In this document: positions 35,936 to 48,900 of the stretch, in pieces
How the letters are laid out: each line of letters opens with the position of its first letter
How positions within the stretch are numbered: the first letter of the stretch is position 1
Source of the DNA: Diphasiastrum complanatum
Taxonomy: Eukaryota > Streptophyta > Lycopodiopsida > Lycopodiales > Lycopodiaceae
Assembly: GCA_029204225.1 (NCBI GenBank)
Contig: CM055097.1
Location: 49,066,052 to 49,130,051 of the forward strand
Direction of reading: 5' to 3'
DNA: 64,000 bases
Position numbers and translations under genes: made by a program
The notes under the pieces: model-generated
The model's database searches: none
What the model saw: the letters and a program-made list of their open reading frames with translations, nothing else
Told to the model about the DNA's origin: nothing

Positions 35936-37970
35936 CGATCTACACGTGGAAATTTGTAAAAGCCTTCCAGCAAATAAAGAAAGGCTGTGTCAAAAACAAA
36001 GAGACCCAGTGTGTTTTTTACACTCTATATATGAGAAAAAATTTCTTTGTATTGTACTGTTCAGATTGTGTTTAGTACTATTAATTTCTTTGTAATGTAC
36101 TGTTTAGATTGTGTTTAGTATTATTTAGCTGATGAGAGAGGAATGAGAAGACAGAGAGTGTGTGTATTTTTTACTAAGTCAAATAAGAAATATGTGTGTG
36201 TGTGTGTGTGTATGTAGGAAATGAGAAAATTGTCTTCTTTATCTGAAGAAGAAATATCAGGAATCAAAGTATGAGATCCATAAAGTAATGATATTTAGTA
36301 GTTAGGTGTAGAAAAAGTGTGTAGTAAAAGGTTATTTTGATTGTCTAGAACACACACAAGGTCATTGTCAAGGTCCAAGATGGACCCAATTTTTAATTTC
36401 ATTTGTCAAACTTCAAAGATTCAGGGAGGGACCCATGACGTGGTGTGTAAGGGTTGGGTTGGCACTTTGGAACTTGTTGGACATTGGATGGACTAAAATC
36501 TAAGTCATGCAAACTTCATTGACAAATGAGGCATGAATAATTGAGATGTGGATATAAACGTCCTTAGTTCCAACACTTTATTCCAAGGCCCATAAAGTCC
36601 CGTGACTCTTGATTGTTTGAATTTTGCATGGTGCTTTAGCTTAGAGATACAGTCAACTTTAAATCTGAAGATGTCATTTACTATGCGCATATACTGTCAT
36701 AAAGTCTAGCTCTATTGCTTCTATCCTCAAAAATTCTAATTTCTAGCGTGAAGCCTCCACCCTACATAAGAGTCTAACTCTTAGGCCTCTACCCCAGGTT
36801 AATCTTAGGCCTTATATGTAGAAAAATACTAAAAATTAGGGCAAGTGTAAAATCTAACAACAAGTTGATTTGAAAGATCAAGAGAGCTTGGATGTCGCTC
36901 ATGACATGCACGACACGTGCACGTTCAAACTGAAATGCATTCAATTCGATAAAGATTGGGCAAGAAAAAACATTGCAATTCAAAGCGACTAAAAGAAAGG
37001 AACTTGGTTCTTTGTTCAAACTTGTGCAAAAGAGACATTAGTTTGTAAAAAATCAACATGATAGCTTACTGCTATTGTGGTATAGCACCTAACATCTCTT
37101 TGGTGATACTCTCTCTTAGTATTTACACTAGTAATAAAGCATTGTAGGTTTGTTGTCATGAGTATGAGGTGTAGTTAACAAATTTTTTTGCTAAAGTTAC
37201 TATTTGCCAAATCTAACAATAATGTATATCTTTGAGGTAGTAAGTTGAATAAGACCACTTGTTGGGTCCACAAAAAGTCTCGTTGGGCTTTCCTAGCCTA
37301 CATTTGATAAGAAGGTACATGAAATGGTAAGACATATATATAACATCAAACTCACAAGCTATGAGGACGAATTGGATATGAAATTCAAAATATCTGAAGA
37401 AGGTACAATGCAATACCTCATGCTTAAAAGCTTAGAACCCCTTAAAATTCACATTTGAAGGGTACACGAAGAAATTGCATGCTAATATAATATTCCCCAT
37501 TATAAAGGCAAACAAAATTATATGTCGACTCATGCCTACTATGTGTTCGAATTTGAAATACAATTTGATGATGCTAGTGTGAATGCTATCAAAACTCGAC
37601 TAGTTAGATTTTGGTCATATGACTTGGTTGGTCACTTGGCCACCACTTGTATCACAACCATTGCCTAGGGGGAGCCTGTGGATTTGTGACCCAAGATTGA
37701 GATTCCTAGAATTTCTCTAGGGGTCATGACAAAAAGCTCAAGGAATTGACTCAAAATTTTGGCTTGCTATTTACTAAAGAGCTCATTAAATTATTGAAAG
37801 ACTAGTATCTTGCAAATGATTTTAGTGGAGGCTAGGAGATCTTGACCCATGATATTAGTTCCTAAAGGCCAATTTTTGAATTTTTGAAACCATGCTTCAT
37901 GGGAACGAGTTACCTAGCTGCACAACGAACAAAAAAAAGAAACCACCCATGATTGCATTTCATGTATCTA
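35936..37970. other. No gene recognised
   Basis: Contains a 46-bp tandem duplication (36041 and 36087, tttctttgtattgtactgtt) and a short (TG)n near 36193-36212. Weak gag-like text near 37200-37690 is too decayed to call. Confidence 0.5.
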
Positions 37971-37999
37971 CGATGCCTACAAAATCATGTTGTCTTTTA

Positions 38000-38660
38000 G
38001 AATTCTAACTGTTGATTGGAGGGGAGATAAGATAGAGGGGGCGAATACAAATCAATGAAATCTAAAGAGTTTTGCAAAGATAATGAGATAAAGAAATAAT
38101 ATACTCAAGCACATACTCCACAAAGAAATGGAGTTGCAAAAAGCAAAAATTAAACAATTGTGGAGAGTGCTCGAAACAGAATGACTTGGCAACTTCTATT
38201 GGTCAAAGGCATACTACCACAATCTTGCAATATAGAGGTAACATTGTTGCAGTCCCTAGTATGGCTCCCGAGGAGGCTTTTCCAGGTATTATTCCAAAAG
38301 GAGAAAAAAAATTCCCATCTTTGGATGTAAAGCTTATCTGAATGTGCCAAAAGAAGAAAGACTAGATGGAAAATCCATCAAATGTATTTTTATCGTATAT
38401 GATGGAAAGACCAAGGGATACACATTCTTTAATCTAGTGATACATAAGAGACATGTTAGTAAGGATGTGGGTTTTGATGACATGCACATGGTAGATGACT
38501 ACAATAATGCCAAAATGGATAGTAACTCGATCAAAAGCTTCTCACAATTTGTGAGGAGAGTAAGGAAATTGAACCTCAAGAATTCAAGCAAGTGAATCAT
38601 GATGGGATTGAAGAACATGATCAAACCCCATTTATTGAAGAATCAAAGGAAAGATTCTTG
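38000..38660 (+). pseudogene. Copia integrase fragment, decayed
   Basis: Frames give GGEYKSMKSKEFCKDNEIKK, then a stop, then QAHTPQRNGVAKSKN (third DDE position Lys) and VESARNRM. The integrase tail follows: NVPKEERLDGKSIKCIFIVY, KTKGYTFFNLVIHKRHVSKD. Stops interrupt it at several points. It meets a minus-strand copia fragment near 38834. Confidence 0.75.
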
Positions 38661-38833
38661 AATAGGAACCAAGAAATACAAGCTAGCTATATGCAAAAGG
38701 AAGGACCAAAATACCTACTCTCCAAGGTGTTGGAAATTGTTACGTCCATGTCTAGTTCAGAGAACTTGATCCTTAACATGGATACTCAATACTCTAGTGT
38801 ACAAGTATATTATTTATGCCTTGCCATTTCAGA

Positions 38834-40037
38834 CTAGGCCAGAAATATAATTAATAACCTTGTGAAGGCCCATGCATACCCATTCGGTGCTTGCTCCTGC
38901 ATGAGCTCCTCCTCAAAATCAAGATCTTGCTCCTCGGCCATCTTCGTCTTGATTGTTGGAACAATTGAGCCTTCTTCAAGCACATGCATATTATGTTCAT
39001 CAAAGATAACATCCCTTGAAACAACAAACTTGTTCAAGGATGGGAGATAGATATTGTAGCCCTTGCTTGAGCTTGCATATCCAAGCATGGTCCCTCTTGT
39101 GAAAGATGGATCCTCCTTGGTTCTTGTTTCCAATGGCACATGCACATAACATATACACCCAAGATTAAGATTGGGTTTCTTTCCATACAACATCTCATAA
39201 GGAGTTTTTCCTTCAATCGCTCTGCAAGACATCCTATTCATCAAGTAGTTTGCACATACAAGAGATTCAGCCCAAAAAGATTTGGGAAAACAAGCATCCA
39301 ATCTTAAAGCCTTAGAACATTCACATATTGTTCTGTTCCTTCTTTCAGTAGCTCCATTTTCTTGAGGGATTTAAGGACAAGAAGCTTCTTTTTTTATCCC
39401 TTCCTCCTCACAAAAGGCCTTGAACTCATTGGAGATTTATTCTCCACCATTGTCACTTAGTAAGAATCTTGATGCTATGATTATGATGCTTAAGCCCCTA
39501 CAAACTCTTTCAAAGTAAGCACACCATGTTTGTCTTGTCTTGAGAAGTGTAGCCATCGGGTTGCTCCATGTAAACTCCGTCATCAAGATCTCCATTCAAG
39601 AAAGCATTAGAAACATCCATTTTCCATAGATCCCATCCAAAAAGTGTAGCAAGAGAAATGATGATTCAAATGCTTACCATCTTTTCCACGGGTGAAAATG
39701 TTTCATCATGATCAATACCATACTCTTGAGCAAATCTTTTTGCCACCAACTTTGCTTTGTACTTGTTGATAGATCCATCTTGGTTTGTCTTCACCTTGAA
39801 GATTCAATTGCCTTCTTGTCTTGTGGAAGCTTCACCAACCTCCAAGTGTTGTTCTTCATAAGGGCTTGATACTCAAGACCCATTGCTTGGACCCACTCCT
39901 TCTTTTACCTTTCTTCCTTTACACAAGTAGGTTCATCAAAAATGTTAGGAAAGCAAACATTTGTACCCTCATCAATTTGATTAACCTTCTCATCATATGG
40001 GAGCCTTGATGGTTTTTGCCTTTGCCTTGATGTCTTC
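38834..40037 (-). pseudogene. Copia fragment with RT placed before integrase
   Basis: Reading down from 40037: the linker KTSRQRQKPSRLPYDEK, then RT start (EWVQAMGLEYQALMKNNTWR near 39890), pieces of the fingers and palm, and a KSLYGLK-like end near 39490. The sequence then jumps into integrase (SRFLLSDNGGE near 39460, NGATERRNRT near 39345, FPKSFWAESLVCANYLMNRM) and its tail (YEMLYGKKPNLNLGC, VVSRDVIFDEHN). In copia, integrase normally precedes RT, so two pieces are joined in the wrong order. The integrase part keeps Glu at the third catalytic position. Confidence 0.8.
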
Positions 40038-41003
40038 GGATAACACACTGTGGAGAAACCACCCAACCAAGTAGAAGCATCCAATCAATCTCTAGAAGCC
40101 TCACCCCCAAGCCAAGGAAAAAGAAGCATGAATGTAGAGTGAGAGCCTGGCAATGAATCAAGAACCATGATGAGGAGTAGGGCGAGTTTGGTCCTCTTAT
40201 ATAGAGCCTAATCCATCCTGGGCACATAGCCATGCATAGCCCTATGTTTCCTATACATAGATTCACCTAGAATAGAGTCCTATGCATGGACCAACTATTC
40301 ATAGAATTGCTATTGATAACTCTCTACACATGCATACATTGTCTCATTACCTTGTCTAAACTCCACTTAGTGTGTTCTGGGCCTCACAAGGATATTAGTA
40401 ACTTTCGGTTACGTCCAATATGACGTGACATAACTAACAACTTGTTTCACTAGAGTACCGTGTATCCAAGTCTAGGAGACTAAAAGGGAATCTCCTTAGA
40501 TCATCCTTACAAATCCTAAACACAAAAGGATAACACACTGTGGAGAAACCACCCAACCAAGTAGAAGCATCCAATCAATCTCTAGAAGCCTCACCCCCAA
40601 GCCCAGGAACAAGAAACATGAATGTAGAATGAGAGCCTGGCAATGAATCAAGAACCATGATGAGGAGTAGGGCGAGTTTGGTCCTCTTATATAGAGCCTA
40701 ATGAATCCTGGTCACAAAGCCATGCATAGCCCTATGTTCCCTATACATAGATTCACCTAGAATAGAGTCCTATGAATGGACCAACTATTCATAGAATTGC
40801 TATTGATAACTCTACACATGCATACATTGTCTCATTACCTTGTCTAAAATCCACTTAGTGTGTTCTGGGCCTCACAAGGATATTAGTTACTTTTGGGTCA
40901 CGTCCAGTATGACGTGGCATAACTAACAGCTTGTTTCACTGGAGTACCATGTATCCAAGACTAGGAATATACTGTATCCTATGTACTGGTCATGGACATA
41001 ACA
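40038..41003 (-). repeat. Two tandem LTR-like repeats, about 490 bp each
   Basis: 40038-40527 and 40528-41003 both begin ggataacacactgtgg and are nearly the same for about 440 bp, then differ near their right ends. The second ends at 41003 as the 3' LTR of the adjacent chromovirus (minus strand start TGTTATGTCC, after a purine tract AAGGAGGGAAGAA). The first is a second LTR copy with a different right end. Confidence 0.75.
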
Positions 41004-41031
41004 TTCTTCCCTCCTTAAACTGTTTCTATCC

Positions 41032-42890
41032 TTAGAAACTAAAATTCGGAAAGTTCTTCTTTATGTTATCAACTCTCTCCCACGAATCATCATCCTCAGT
41101 ACGACCCTTCAACCAAATTAAGCACTCAGAGATAGAACGATTTCTCAATTGTTTATCTCTGGTTTTGAGCAATTTCTCAGGTTCCAAAGGTACACTAAGT
41201 GACAAATCTTTCAAATGGGATAAATCCTCATCCGATCCAACTGTATCACCATCATGTAAACTTAGTTTCAAACGACTTACATAAAACATTGGGTGTGCAG
41301 TCGATTTTCCTTGAAGATCGAGTTCATATGCCAAAGAACCAATTCTACGCACAATCTTGAAAGGTCCACAATAACGGGTAGATAGCTTATAATGCTTCCC
41401 TGTACGTAATGTCTTAGAATCTTTTGGAATCCTAAGATATACTCAGTCATCAACTTTAAAATCTCTTGGATATCTCTTAAGATCGGTATAGTGTTTAGCT
41501 CTATCCTGAGCACTACGGATACTATCCTTAGCCACTTGCAGCGTTTCTTGCATATCATGCAAAAAATTAGCAACCTTCTAAATCTTAACAGACTTCGTCT
41601 CAACATTTACTGGAGATCTAGGTTGAAAACCGTACATAAGCATAAAAGGACTGTAACCTGCAGCAGAATGTTTTCTACTATTATATGCAAACTCAACTAG
41701 TGGGAGATAATCTTCCCAATGAGATTTCCTATGAGAAGCATACGTCCTCAAAATATTTTTCATAGTTTGATTAGTCCTTTCTATCTAGCCATCTGATTCA
41801 GGATGATCATAAGAACTCAAACTCAAAGAAGTTTCCAGTTTATGGAATACTGCTGACCAAAAGTGCCTGTGAACTTAGGATCTCTATCATTAACAATGTC
41901 ACTTGGTAGACCATACAACCAAAATAATCTTTCAACAAAGATTTGGGCTAAATCAAAAGCCTTTATTGTTGACTTGACTGGTATGAATGCAGCTAACTTA
42001 GTTAACTGATCCACTACAACCCAAATAGAATCATTTTACCCTTGGGTCTTTGGAAGTCCAACCCCGTAGATATGTTTTCCCATTTCTTATCTGGGATATC
42101 TAACGGATGCAACAAACTACCAACCTTATGGCATTTAGCCTTCGCTAGTTGACAAGGCTTGCATTTAACAACATATGACTCGACATATGGCTTGAGCTTT
42201 GGCCAATAAAATTTCCTCTTAACCAAGTCCAGAGTCCTGTGTACACTGGGATGTCCTGCACAGGGTATGTCATGACATTCAAACAAAATCTTCCGTTTGA
42301 GCTCATCATCACCAGGTACGCAAACTTTCCCATTCCAAAATAGTAGTCCATCTTGAATGGTGAACTGTTCCACAATCTTCTTATCTTTCTTAGTTAGTTG
42401 AGTCCCCTGTGTTTCTGACTCAACACTCTCCACATTTCTTCCGGTCTGAACAATGTTCCAAATGTGACCAAAATGGAAATCTGATTCATATTTTCCTCTC
42501 AGCGAAAGATATAGATTCGTAGAAATATGGGTGAATGACAACTCGTTCAGTTTACCAATCCAGCTAAGAGCATCTGCAACTTGATTAGAGCTACCTTTTG
42601 TGTAACGGATTTCATGATTGAATTCTAGCATCAATTCAGCCCATCAAGCTTTTCTCCCCTGAAGATCATGTTGATTACAAAAATACTTAAGAGGCTAGTG
42701 ATCCGTATACACTACAAACTTACTACCATACAAGTAGTGTCTCCAGGTTTTAAGTGCATGGATTACAGCAAACAATTCCTTTTCCTACGTAGTATAACGC
42801 AATTAAGGACCAGTGAATTTTTTGCTTTCAAACGCTAGTGGCCTATCCATTTGAAATAGAACTATTCCAAAATGAGCTAAATCATTGCTT
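41032..42890 (-). pseudogene. Chromovirus (Ty3/gypsy) RNase H, integrase and chromodomain
   Basis: Reading down from 42890: RNase H (HALKTWRHYLYGSKFVVYTD, stop, PLKYFCNQHD, KGSSNQVADALSWI). The integrase zinc region follows (HDIPCAGHPSVHRTLDLVKR, CKPCQLAKAKC), then the core (VDQLTKLAAFIPVKSTIKAF, DRDPKFTG, DHPESDG then a stop, ERTNQTMKNILR, LVEFAYNSRKHSAAGYSPF). Next is a linker (DLQGKSTAHPMFYVSRLKLS) and a C-terminal chromodomain (RNRSISECLIWLKGRTEDDD, SWERVDNIKKNFP) to a stop at 41032. Several stops and shifts. The chromodomain directs integration into heterochromatin in this clade. The 5' half is missing. Confidence 0.9.
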
Positions 42891-43150
42891 TTCATTCAAT
42901 TTGGTCACAATTTTTCATCTAAATTTAGTGTAGACTGGAACTTAGCATCTAGCATTGATTCTAGAACTCAAAGTGAGTCAATTACATTGGAGATTGGTGT
43001 TGTGTGACTTCATTTGCAGGTGTTTAGGTGTCTAACTAGAGGCAAAGTTGAATTCAATCCACATTACCAAGCTCCAAGCATTGATTTCTAGTTGAGTTTT
43101 GGAGGTGATTTCATAGAGGAGGCTTTCTAGCATATCAAGGATGAAGAGCC

Positions 43151-43846
43151 TGTGAAAGATTTCAACTAGTTTAGTCAAAAATGCTATGTTTGTATATTTG
43201 GCAATTGAGGCCAATTTTCATATTAGACTTAAAGTTTGACTTTTCAAAGTTAATTAGTCTCAATTTTATTTGAATAAACACTTTTTGAAAATGTGGGAAA
43301 GTTGGTAGTCGAGTTTGAGTAGATTCAAATTTGAATGTTGGGTACATTGAATCTAGACCCAAAAGTAGTAGGATTTACATTTTGGAGGGAAAGCCATAAT
43401 CACAAACTTAGGGAAAGCATTGGTTCATCAGTTTTGCAGTTAGGCTTTGTAAAAGGTAGGGTTTGGACCTATAATAATAGGATGTAACTCGTGGAGAAGT
43501 AGATCTTCTCTCTTCTCTATCTCATTTCATGCTTATACATGGTTCTCTTGGGTTCTACTATCCATTGCTGCACTATACTTGTGATAGCTTGCAATTCTAT
43601 GTGTAGGATGATCAATATTTGCTATTTACAGGTTCACACATGTGAAATACAGTAGAGTATTGTTGCTGTACTGAAAATAGCTCTAGTTATGTTTTATTCA
43701 GTTTTGATCAAGTTCTATTAGAGTTTGCATCTCATTCATAGAGTAGATGCTGATTTTTCTACATTAGCAGGATTGTTGATTTGTTCTCTTTCTAACCCGA
43801 GATCAGTTTATGGATTTGGATCATCAATGATCTGAATTCTTTGACA
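43151..43846 (+). mobile_element. 5' LTR of a deleted copia (host of element Z)
   Basis: 696 bp starting TGTGAAAGATTTC (preceded by gaagagcc) and ending TTTGACA. A CT-rich tract lies near 43505 and TTCACACATGTGAA at 43633-43646. It is the same family as the 6445 LTR. Confidence 0.82.
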
Positions 43847-43858
43847 TGGAATCAGAGC
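43847..43858 (+). promoter_or_regulatory. Primer-binding site, host copia
   Basis: TGGAATCAGAGC directly after the LTR, one mismatch from the initiator tRNA-Met complement. Confidence 0.85.
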
Positions 43859-44365
43859 TTGTGTTTCGAGTTATGAAGGAGGAGATCATATATATCAATG
43901 ATTTGGTGAAGATATCAAGGCTAGAGCATGCTAGAAAGGATTCTACACCAAAATTGAGCTTCTTGCATATGTATATTGGATCTTTTGTAGATCAAAACTC
44001 TGAATAGGGTTATAATCTTGTTTAATTCTGATTTCTCATTTCACTTACTGGATTTGGCCGACTTTTGGATCAATAGAAAAGCCTAAGTGGTGGCTAATAG
44101 ATTGCATATCTCTAGATAGTGAGGTTACTGAACTTCATTTGAGTGTGTTTCAATCTTAGGAGGTGGCAAGAGTCATTAGATTGAGGATAGATCATAGCTT
44201 TATCAATATTGCAGTATTTTATGTGCTGATTTGCTTGGATAAGTGCTAGAAGAGAATTGAGTAGTGTCAAATATTTGTGATTTCTCTTTGAAAACATTTG
44301 TTGTTGTTAAAAGGAGTGCTTTGTGCATTGAAATAGATTGAAAGTGAAAATCAGGTCATTGCTAC

Positions 44366-45403
44366 ATGGCAACATCAAGTGGAGTCATGTTGGAAGCCAA
44401 TGATAGGCTTACCTCATGTAACTATTCATTGTGGAAAGTGAGGATGGAATCACTTCTTGAGATTGGATCTATCTACTAAAAATCAAAGATGAAGTGTATG
44501 ATGTCTTTGTTAAGCTCAAGAATGCAAGGGAAACCAATTTTTCACAAGGATCAAGTGCTTAAGGAGTGACAACGGTGGTGAGTAGATATCTACCAAGTTC
44601 AAGTCCTTTTGTGATGAGCATGGGATCAAGAGGGAGTATACAACACCAAGGACCCCACAACAAAATGGAGTGACTGAAAGGAAGAATAGGACTTTATGTG
44701 AAAGTGCTAAAGACACGAGGCTACGTGCTAAACTTGAAAAACCATTTTGAGATCAAGCTTTGTTGTGTGCCAATTTCTTGGCAATAGGTGGTTGAGTGCT
44801 ATTTTGGATGGAAGGAAGGACATTTTTTGAGATGCTATTCAAGAGGAGGCCAAGTGTCAACTTTCTAGGAACTTTTGGATTCGCATCCTATGTCAACATC
44901 ACTCTTGATGATAGGACCAAGGAGGATCCATCTTCAAGGAAAGTTATTTTTGTTGGATATAGTGAGGTGAGTAAAGCCTACAAGGTTTACATTCCTACTA
45001 CTAACAAAGTGATTGTTGGTAGAGATGGCATTTTTTATGAGGGAAACATTCCAAAAGTGTCTTCAAGTACTATTGATGATGATGTGGATGGATCTAACAT
45101 TCTTGATGTTGATGTAAAGGATCCTACTTTAGATGGTGATGATGATGGACCTTCATCAAGTCAAAAGCCAAGGAGAACATCAAGGGAAAGACAAATGCCT
45201 TCAAGGCTCACTTATGCTGAAAAGGGTAAGCAAGTAGTTTTTGGAAATTGCTTTCCTAACCTCTTTTGATGAACCTACAAGTGTAGATGAAGAAAGGAAA
45301 GAAGAAGATTGTATCCAAGCAATGGATCTTGGGTATCAAGCTCTTATGGAGAATGAAACATCTTTTGATGGATCTTCTTGTGTCGATGATGCTATGCAAG
45401 TGG
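44366..45403 (+). pseudogene. Copia gag-integrase deletion derivative
   Basis: Starts with gag MATSSGVMLEANDRLTS, then about 30 codons later jumps at about 44462 to the integrase core (WIYLLKIKDEVYDVF). It continues with NGVTERKNRTLCESAK (third DDE residue Glu present) and the tail DDRTKEDPSSRKVIFVGYSE to FGNCFPNLF at 45269, with several shifts. It is cut at 45403 by element Z. The other side resumes at 51772. Confidence 0.82.
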
Positions 45404-45990
45404 TGTGAAAAATACAGATCCTAAGTGGATCTAAACTCCAAGATCATTGGCTTGAATGCTTGCACTCCAAACTACATAAGCTAGGAATTGGCAACACATT
45501 CTATGCTACCTAGAATGCAAAGAACTTGATCAAAAAGCATTTACCACAAATGGAAACTTCCATAAACATCAAGTGCGGCCCAAAATAGCATTATACAGTC
45601 CATAATACATCAGCCTACCACTTTTGGAAAGCACCTAAGATCATACACAATAGCTTGAAGACAATACACACAACAATGCTCTCAATGGAGGAAGAAACAA
45701 TGACAATGATCTATTGATCTCAATGAAGCATACAAAAGGTTTCTCCAACCTGTTCTCCAAGACTTCCCTACTATTTATGGATGAGGAAGATGACTCTCTC
45801 TCCTCTCTCTAGAAGGTACTTGACCCTAGATATTCCCTATATAGGAAAAATAGCTAAAAATGGCTTATATGACCAAAATACATCAAAATGGTCTCATTTT
45901 GAAGGGTATGAAGTTTGACACTTCATCACTATTTACAATTTTAGCCAATTTAGGCCTCAAACTAGCTAGGAAATGTTGACAATTTTCACA
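45404..45990 (-). repeat. 3' LTR of element Z
   Basis: Minus-strand start TGTGAAAATTGTC at 45990, directly after the purine tract GAAGAGGGAG (about 45991-46000). TATATAG lies at 45837-45843. It lacks the 68-bp segment with the CACGTG palindrome that the 5' LTR has. Confidence 0.95.
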
Positions 45991-48900
45991 CTCCCTCTTC
46001 AACATTGGATGCTAGTTTCAACATAGTCTTTGAGCACATTCCAAGATTAGATCTATGCATTAAATATAGGTCCTTTCCCAATGGTTTGGTGAAGATATCA
46101 GCCACACACTCCTTTGAAGAGACATGTTGAAGCTCCACCTCTTTGGCAATGACTTGATCTCTCACAAAATGGTGAGCAATCTCAATGTGCTTGCTCCTTG
46201 CATGAAAAACAGGATTGCTTGCCAAGCTTTGGGCTGAAAGGTTATCACAAAGTATGATTGGAGTCTTCTCTGGTTCCAGCAAGTGAAGATCCAATAACAT
46301 CCTCTTGATCCAAAGAATCTCCTTGGTGCATGTTGTTAATGCCTTGTACTCGGCTTCGGTGGAAGATAGAGAGATAGTTGGTTGCTTCTTTGATAGCCAT
46401 GAGACCACTCCATCTCCAAGATAGATTGCAAAGGCACTTGTTGACTTCCTATCCATTTGATCACCTGCAAAATCTGAATCTGAAAATCCACAAAGGTTAG
46501 GTGTAGTACCTCCATACAAGATGCCAAAATCTCTAGATCCCGAGATGTATCTAAGTACTCTCTTTCCTAGCTTCCAATGAGCCTCACTAGGATCTTGCAT
46601 AAATTGACTTAGTTTACCAACCACAAAGCTTAGATCAGGTCTTGTGATGGTTAACCATATAAGAGATCCTATTAGCTTTCTATAGAGAGTAATGTCCTTG
46701 AAGGATCTTTCATTACTTCTTGTAGTTAGCTTTACATTTGATTCCATAGGAGTAGAAACAACTTTACAATCTTCCATATGAAACCTTTTTAGAATAGAGT
46801 TAACATACTTTTCTTGACATATGAATGTAGATTTAGAAGTTCTAATAATCTCTATTCCTAAGATATAATGAAGTTTACCAAGATCTTGAATTTCAAACTC
46901 TCTTTTGAGTGCCATCTTGATTTCATCTATATCTAGATTGTTACCACCACTTAAGATAATGTCATCAACATAGATCAAAAGTAAAGTGATATCATTTTCA
47001 TTCAATCTAAAGTAGAGAGAATGATCATACTCACTCATAACAAAGTTTTGAGAAAGTAAGAAGGAATTGAGCTTAGCATACCAACTCCTTGGTGCTTGCT
47101 TTAGCCCATACAAACTCTTTTGGAGATAGCACACATGATTAGGCTCATCATGTGAAACATAGCCCTCGGGTTGCTCCATGTAAATATCTTCTTCAAGATC
47201 ACCATTCAAGAAGGCATTAGTAACATCCATTTGCCACATATCCCAATCATAAAGAGTTGCAAGAGAGATTAGGATTCGAATAGTTACCATCTTTGCCACG
47301 GGTGCAAAGGTCTCATCATAGTCAATACCATATTCTTGAGCATACCCCTTTGCCACCAACCTTGCCTTGTACTTGTTGATTGATCCATCTTGATTTGTCT
47401 TGATCTTGAAGATCCACTTACAACCAATTGCCTTCTTGTCCTTTGGAAGCTTTACCAACCTCCATGTGTTGCTTTTGATGAGTGCTTGATGCTCATGATC
47501 CATGGCTTGGATCCATTCCTTCTTTTGAATTGCTTCACCTACACAAGTTGGTTCATCAAAAGAGGTAAGAAAAGCAAAGTTAGAGTTGTCCACCACTTGC
47601 TTTCCTTTTTCATCATAGGTTAGCCTTGATGGCTTAGCCCTTTGCCTTTGAGTCTTCCTTGAAGTTTGCTTTGGAGTGGCATCTCCATCTTCATCCAAGA
47701 CATCTTGCACATCATGATGATTAGTAGGCACATCAACATCAACATCAACAACATTGGAAACATTCTCTTCATGAAAGATGACATCCCTACTTATGACAAC
47801 TTTCTTTGTAGAAGGAATGTACACTTTGTAAGCCTTGCTTACTTCACTATAGCCAACAAACACACCCTTCTTTGATGAAGGATCTTCTTTAGTTCTATCA
47901 TCAAGTGTGATATTGACAAAACATGTACATCCAAAGATCCTACAATGCTTGACACTCGGCCTTCTACCATAAAGAACCTCATGAGGAGTTTTACCATCCA
48001 AGGAAGCACTTGTCCATCTATTACATAGATAGTTAGCACATGCTAAAGCTTCCCCCCAAAAAGACTTAGCAAGATTAGCATGTAGTCTCATTGCCTTGGC
48101 ACATTCACAAAGGGTTCTATTCTTCCTCTTGGCCACTCCATTCTGTTGTGGAGTCCTAGGACTAGACATCTCCCTCTTAATCCCATGTGCTATACAAAAG
48201 TCTTTGAACCTATTTGAGGTGTATTCCCCTCCATTATCAGATCTTAAGCATTTGATCTTTGTATTGAATTGGTTTTCCATTTCATTCTTGAACTTGACAA
48301 ATGCAGCAAACACTTCATCCTTACTTTTAAGAAGATAGATCCAAGTATACCTACTAAAGTCATCAATGAAAGTTGCATACATCTTTGCCCCACCATTGCT
48401 AGTTGTACTAGAAGAATGAATATCAGAATGCACAAGTTGAAAAGCTTCTTTAGATCTAGAAGTAGATCTAGAATAAGCAAGTCTATGAGATTTGGACAAG
48501 GCACAATGTTCACAAACACTATTGTTTGCAACAAGACTTTTAGGGAGACCAAGAACAAGCTCTTTCTTTGCCATTACCTCCAAAGATTTGAAGTTGGGAT
48601 GGCCCAACCTCTTGTGCCAAACTTCTTGGTTTGTCAATTGCTCCCTAGCCATACATCCTTCATGATTAGAGATCACACATGCATCAAGCTTGAAAAGTTT
48701 ACCATGCCTCCTACCTTGAGCAATCAAGGATCCACATTTACTTATCAAACATGCATCTCCAATGAACTCCACATCAAGTCCTTTGTCAATCATTTGACTT
48801 ACACTAAGCAAATTCTTAGTGATTGAAGGAATGTACAAAACATTTTCAAGATTTGCTTTCCTATTTGTTGAAAGGGAAATAGGAATAGTGCCTATGCCTT

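Noticed and set aside
48269-48826. 185-residue plus-strand open frame
   Set aside because: It is the antisense shadow of the integrase region of element Z.
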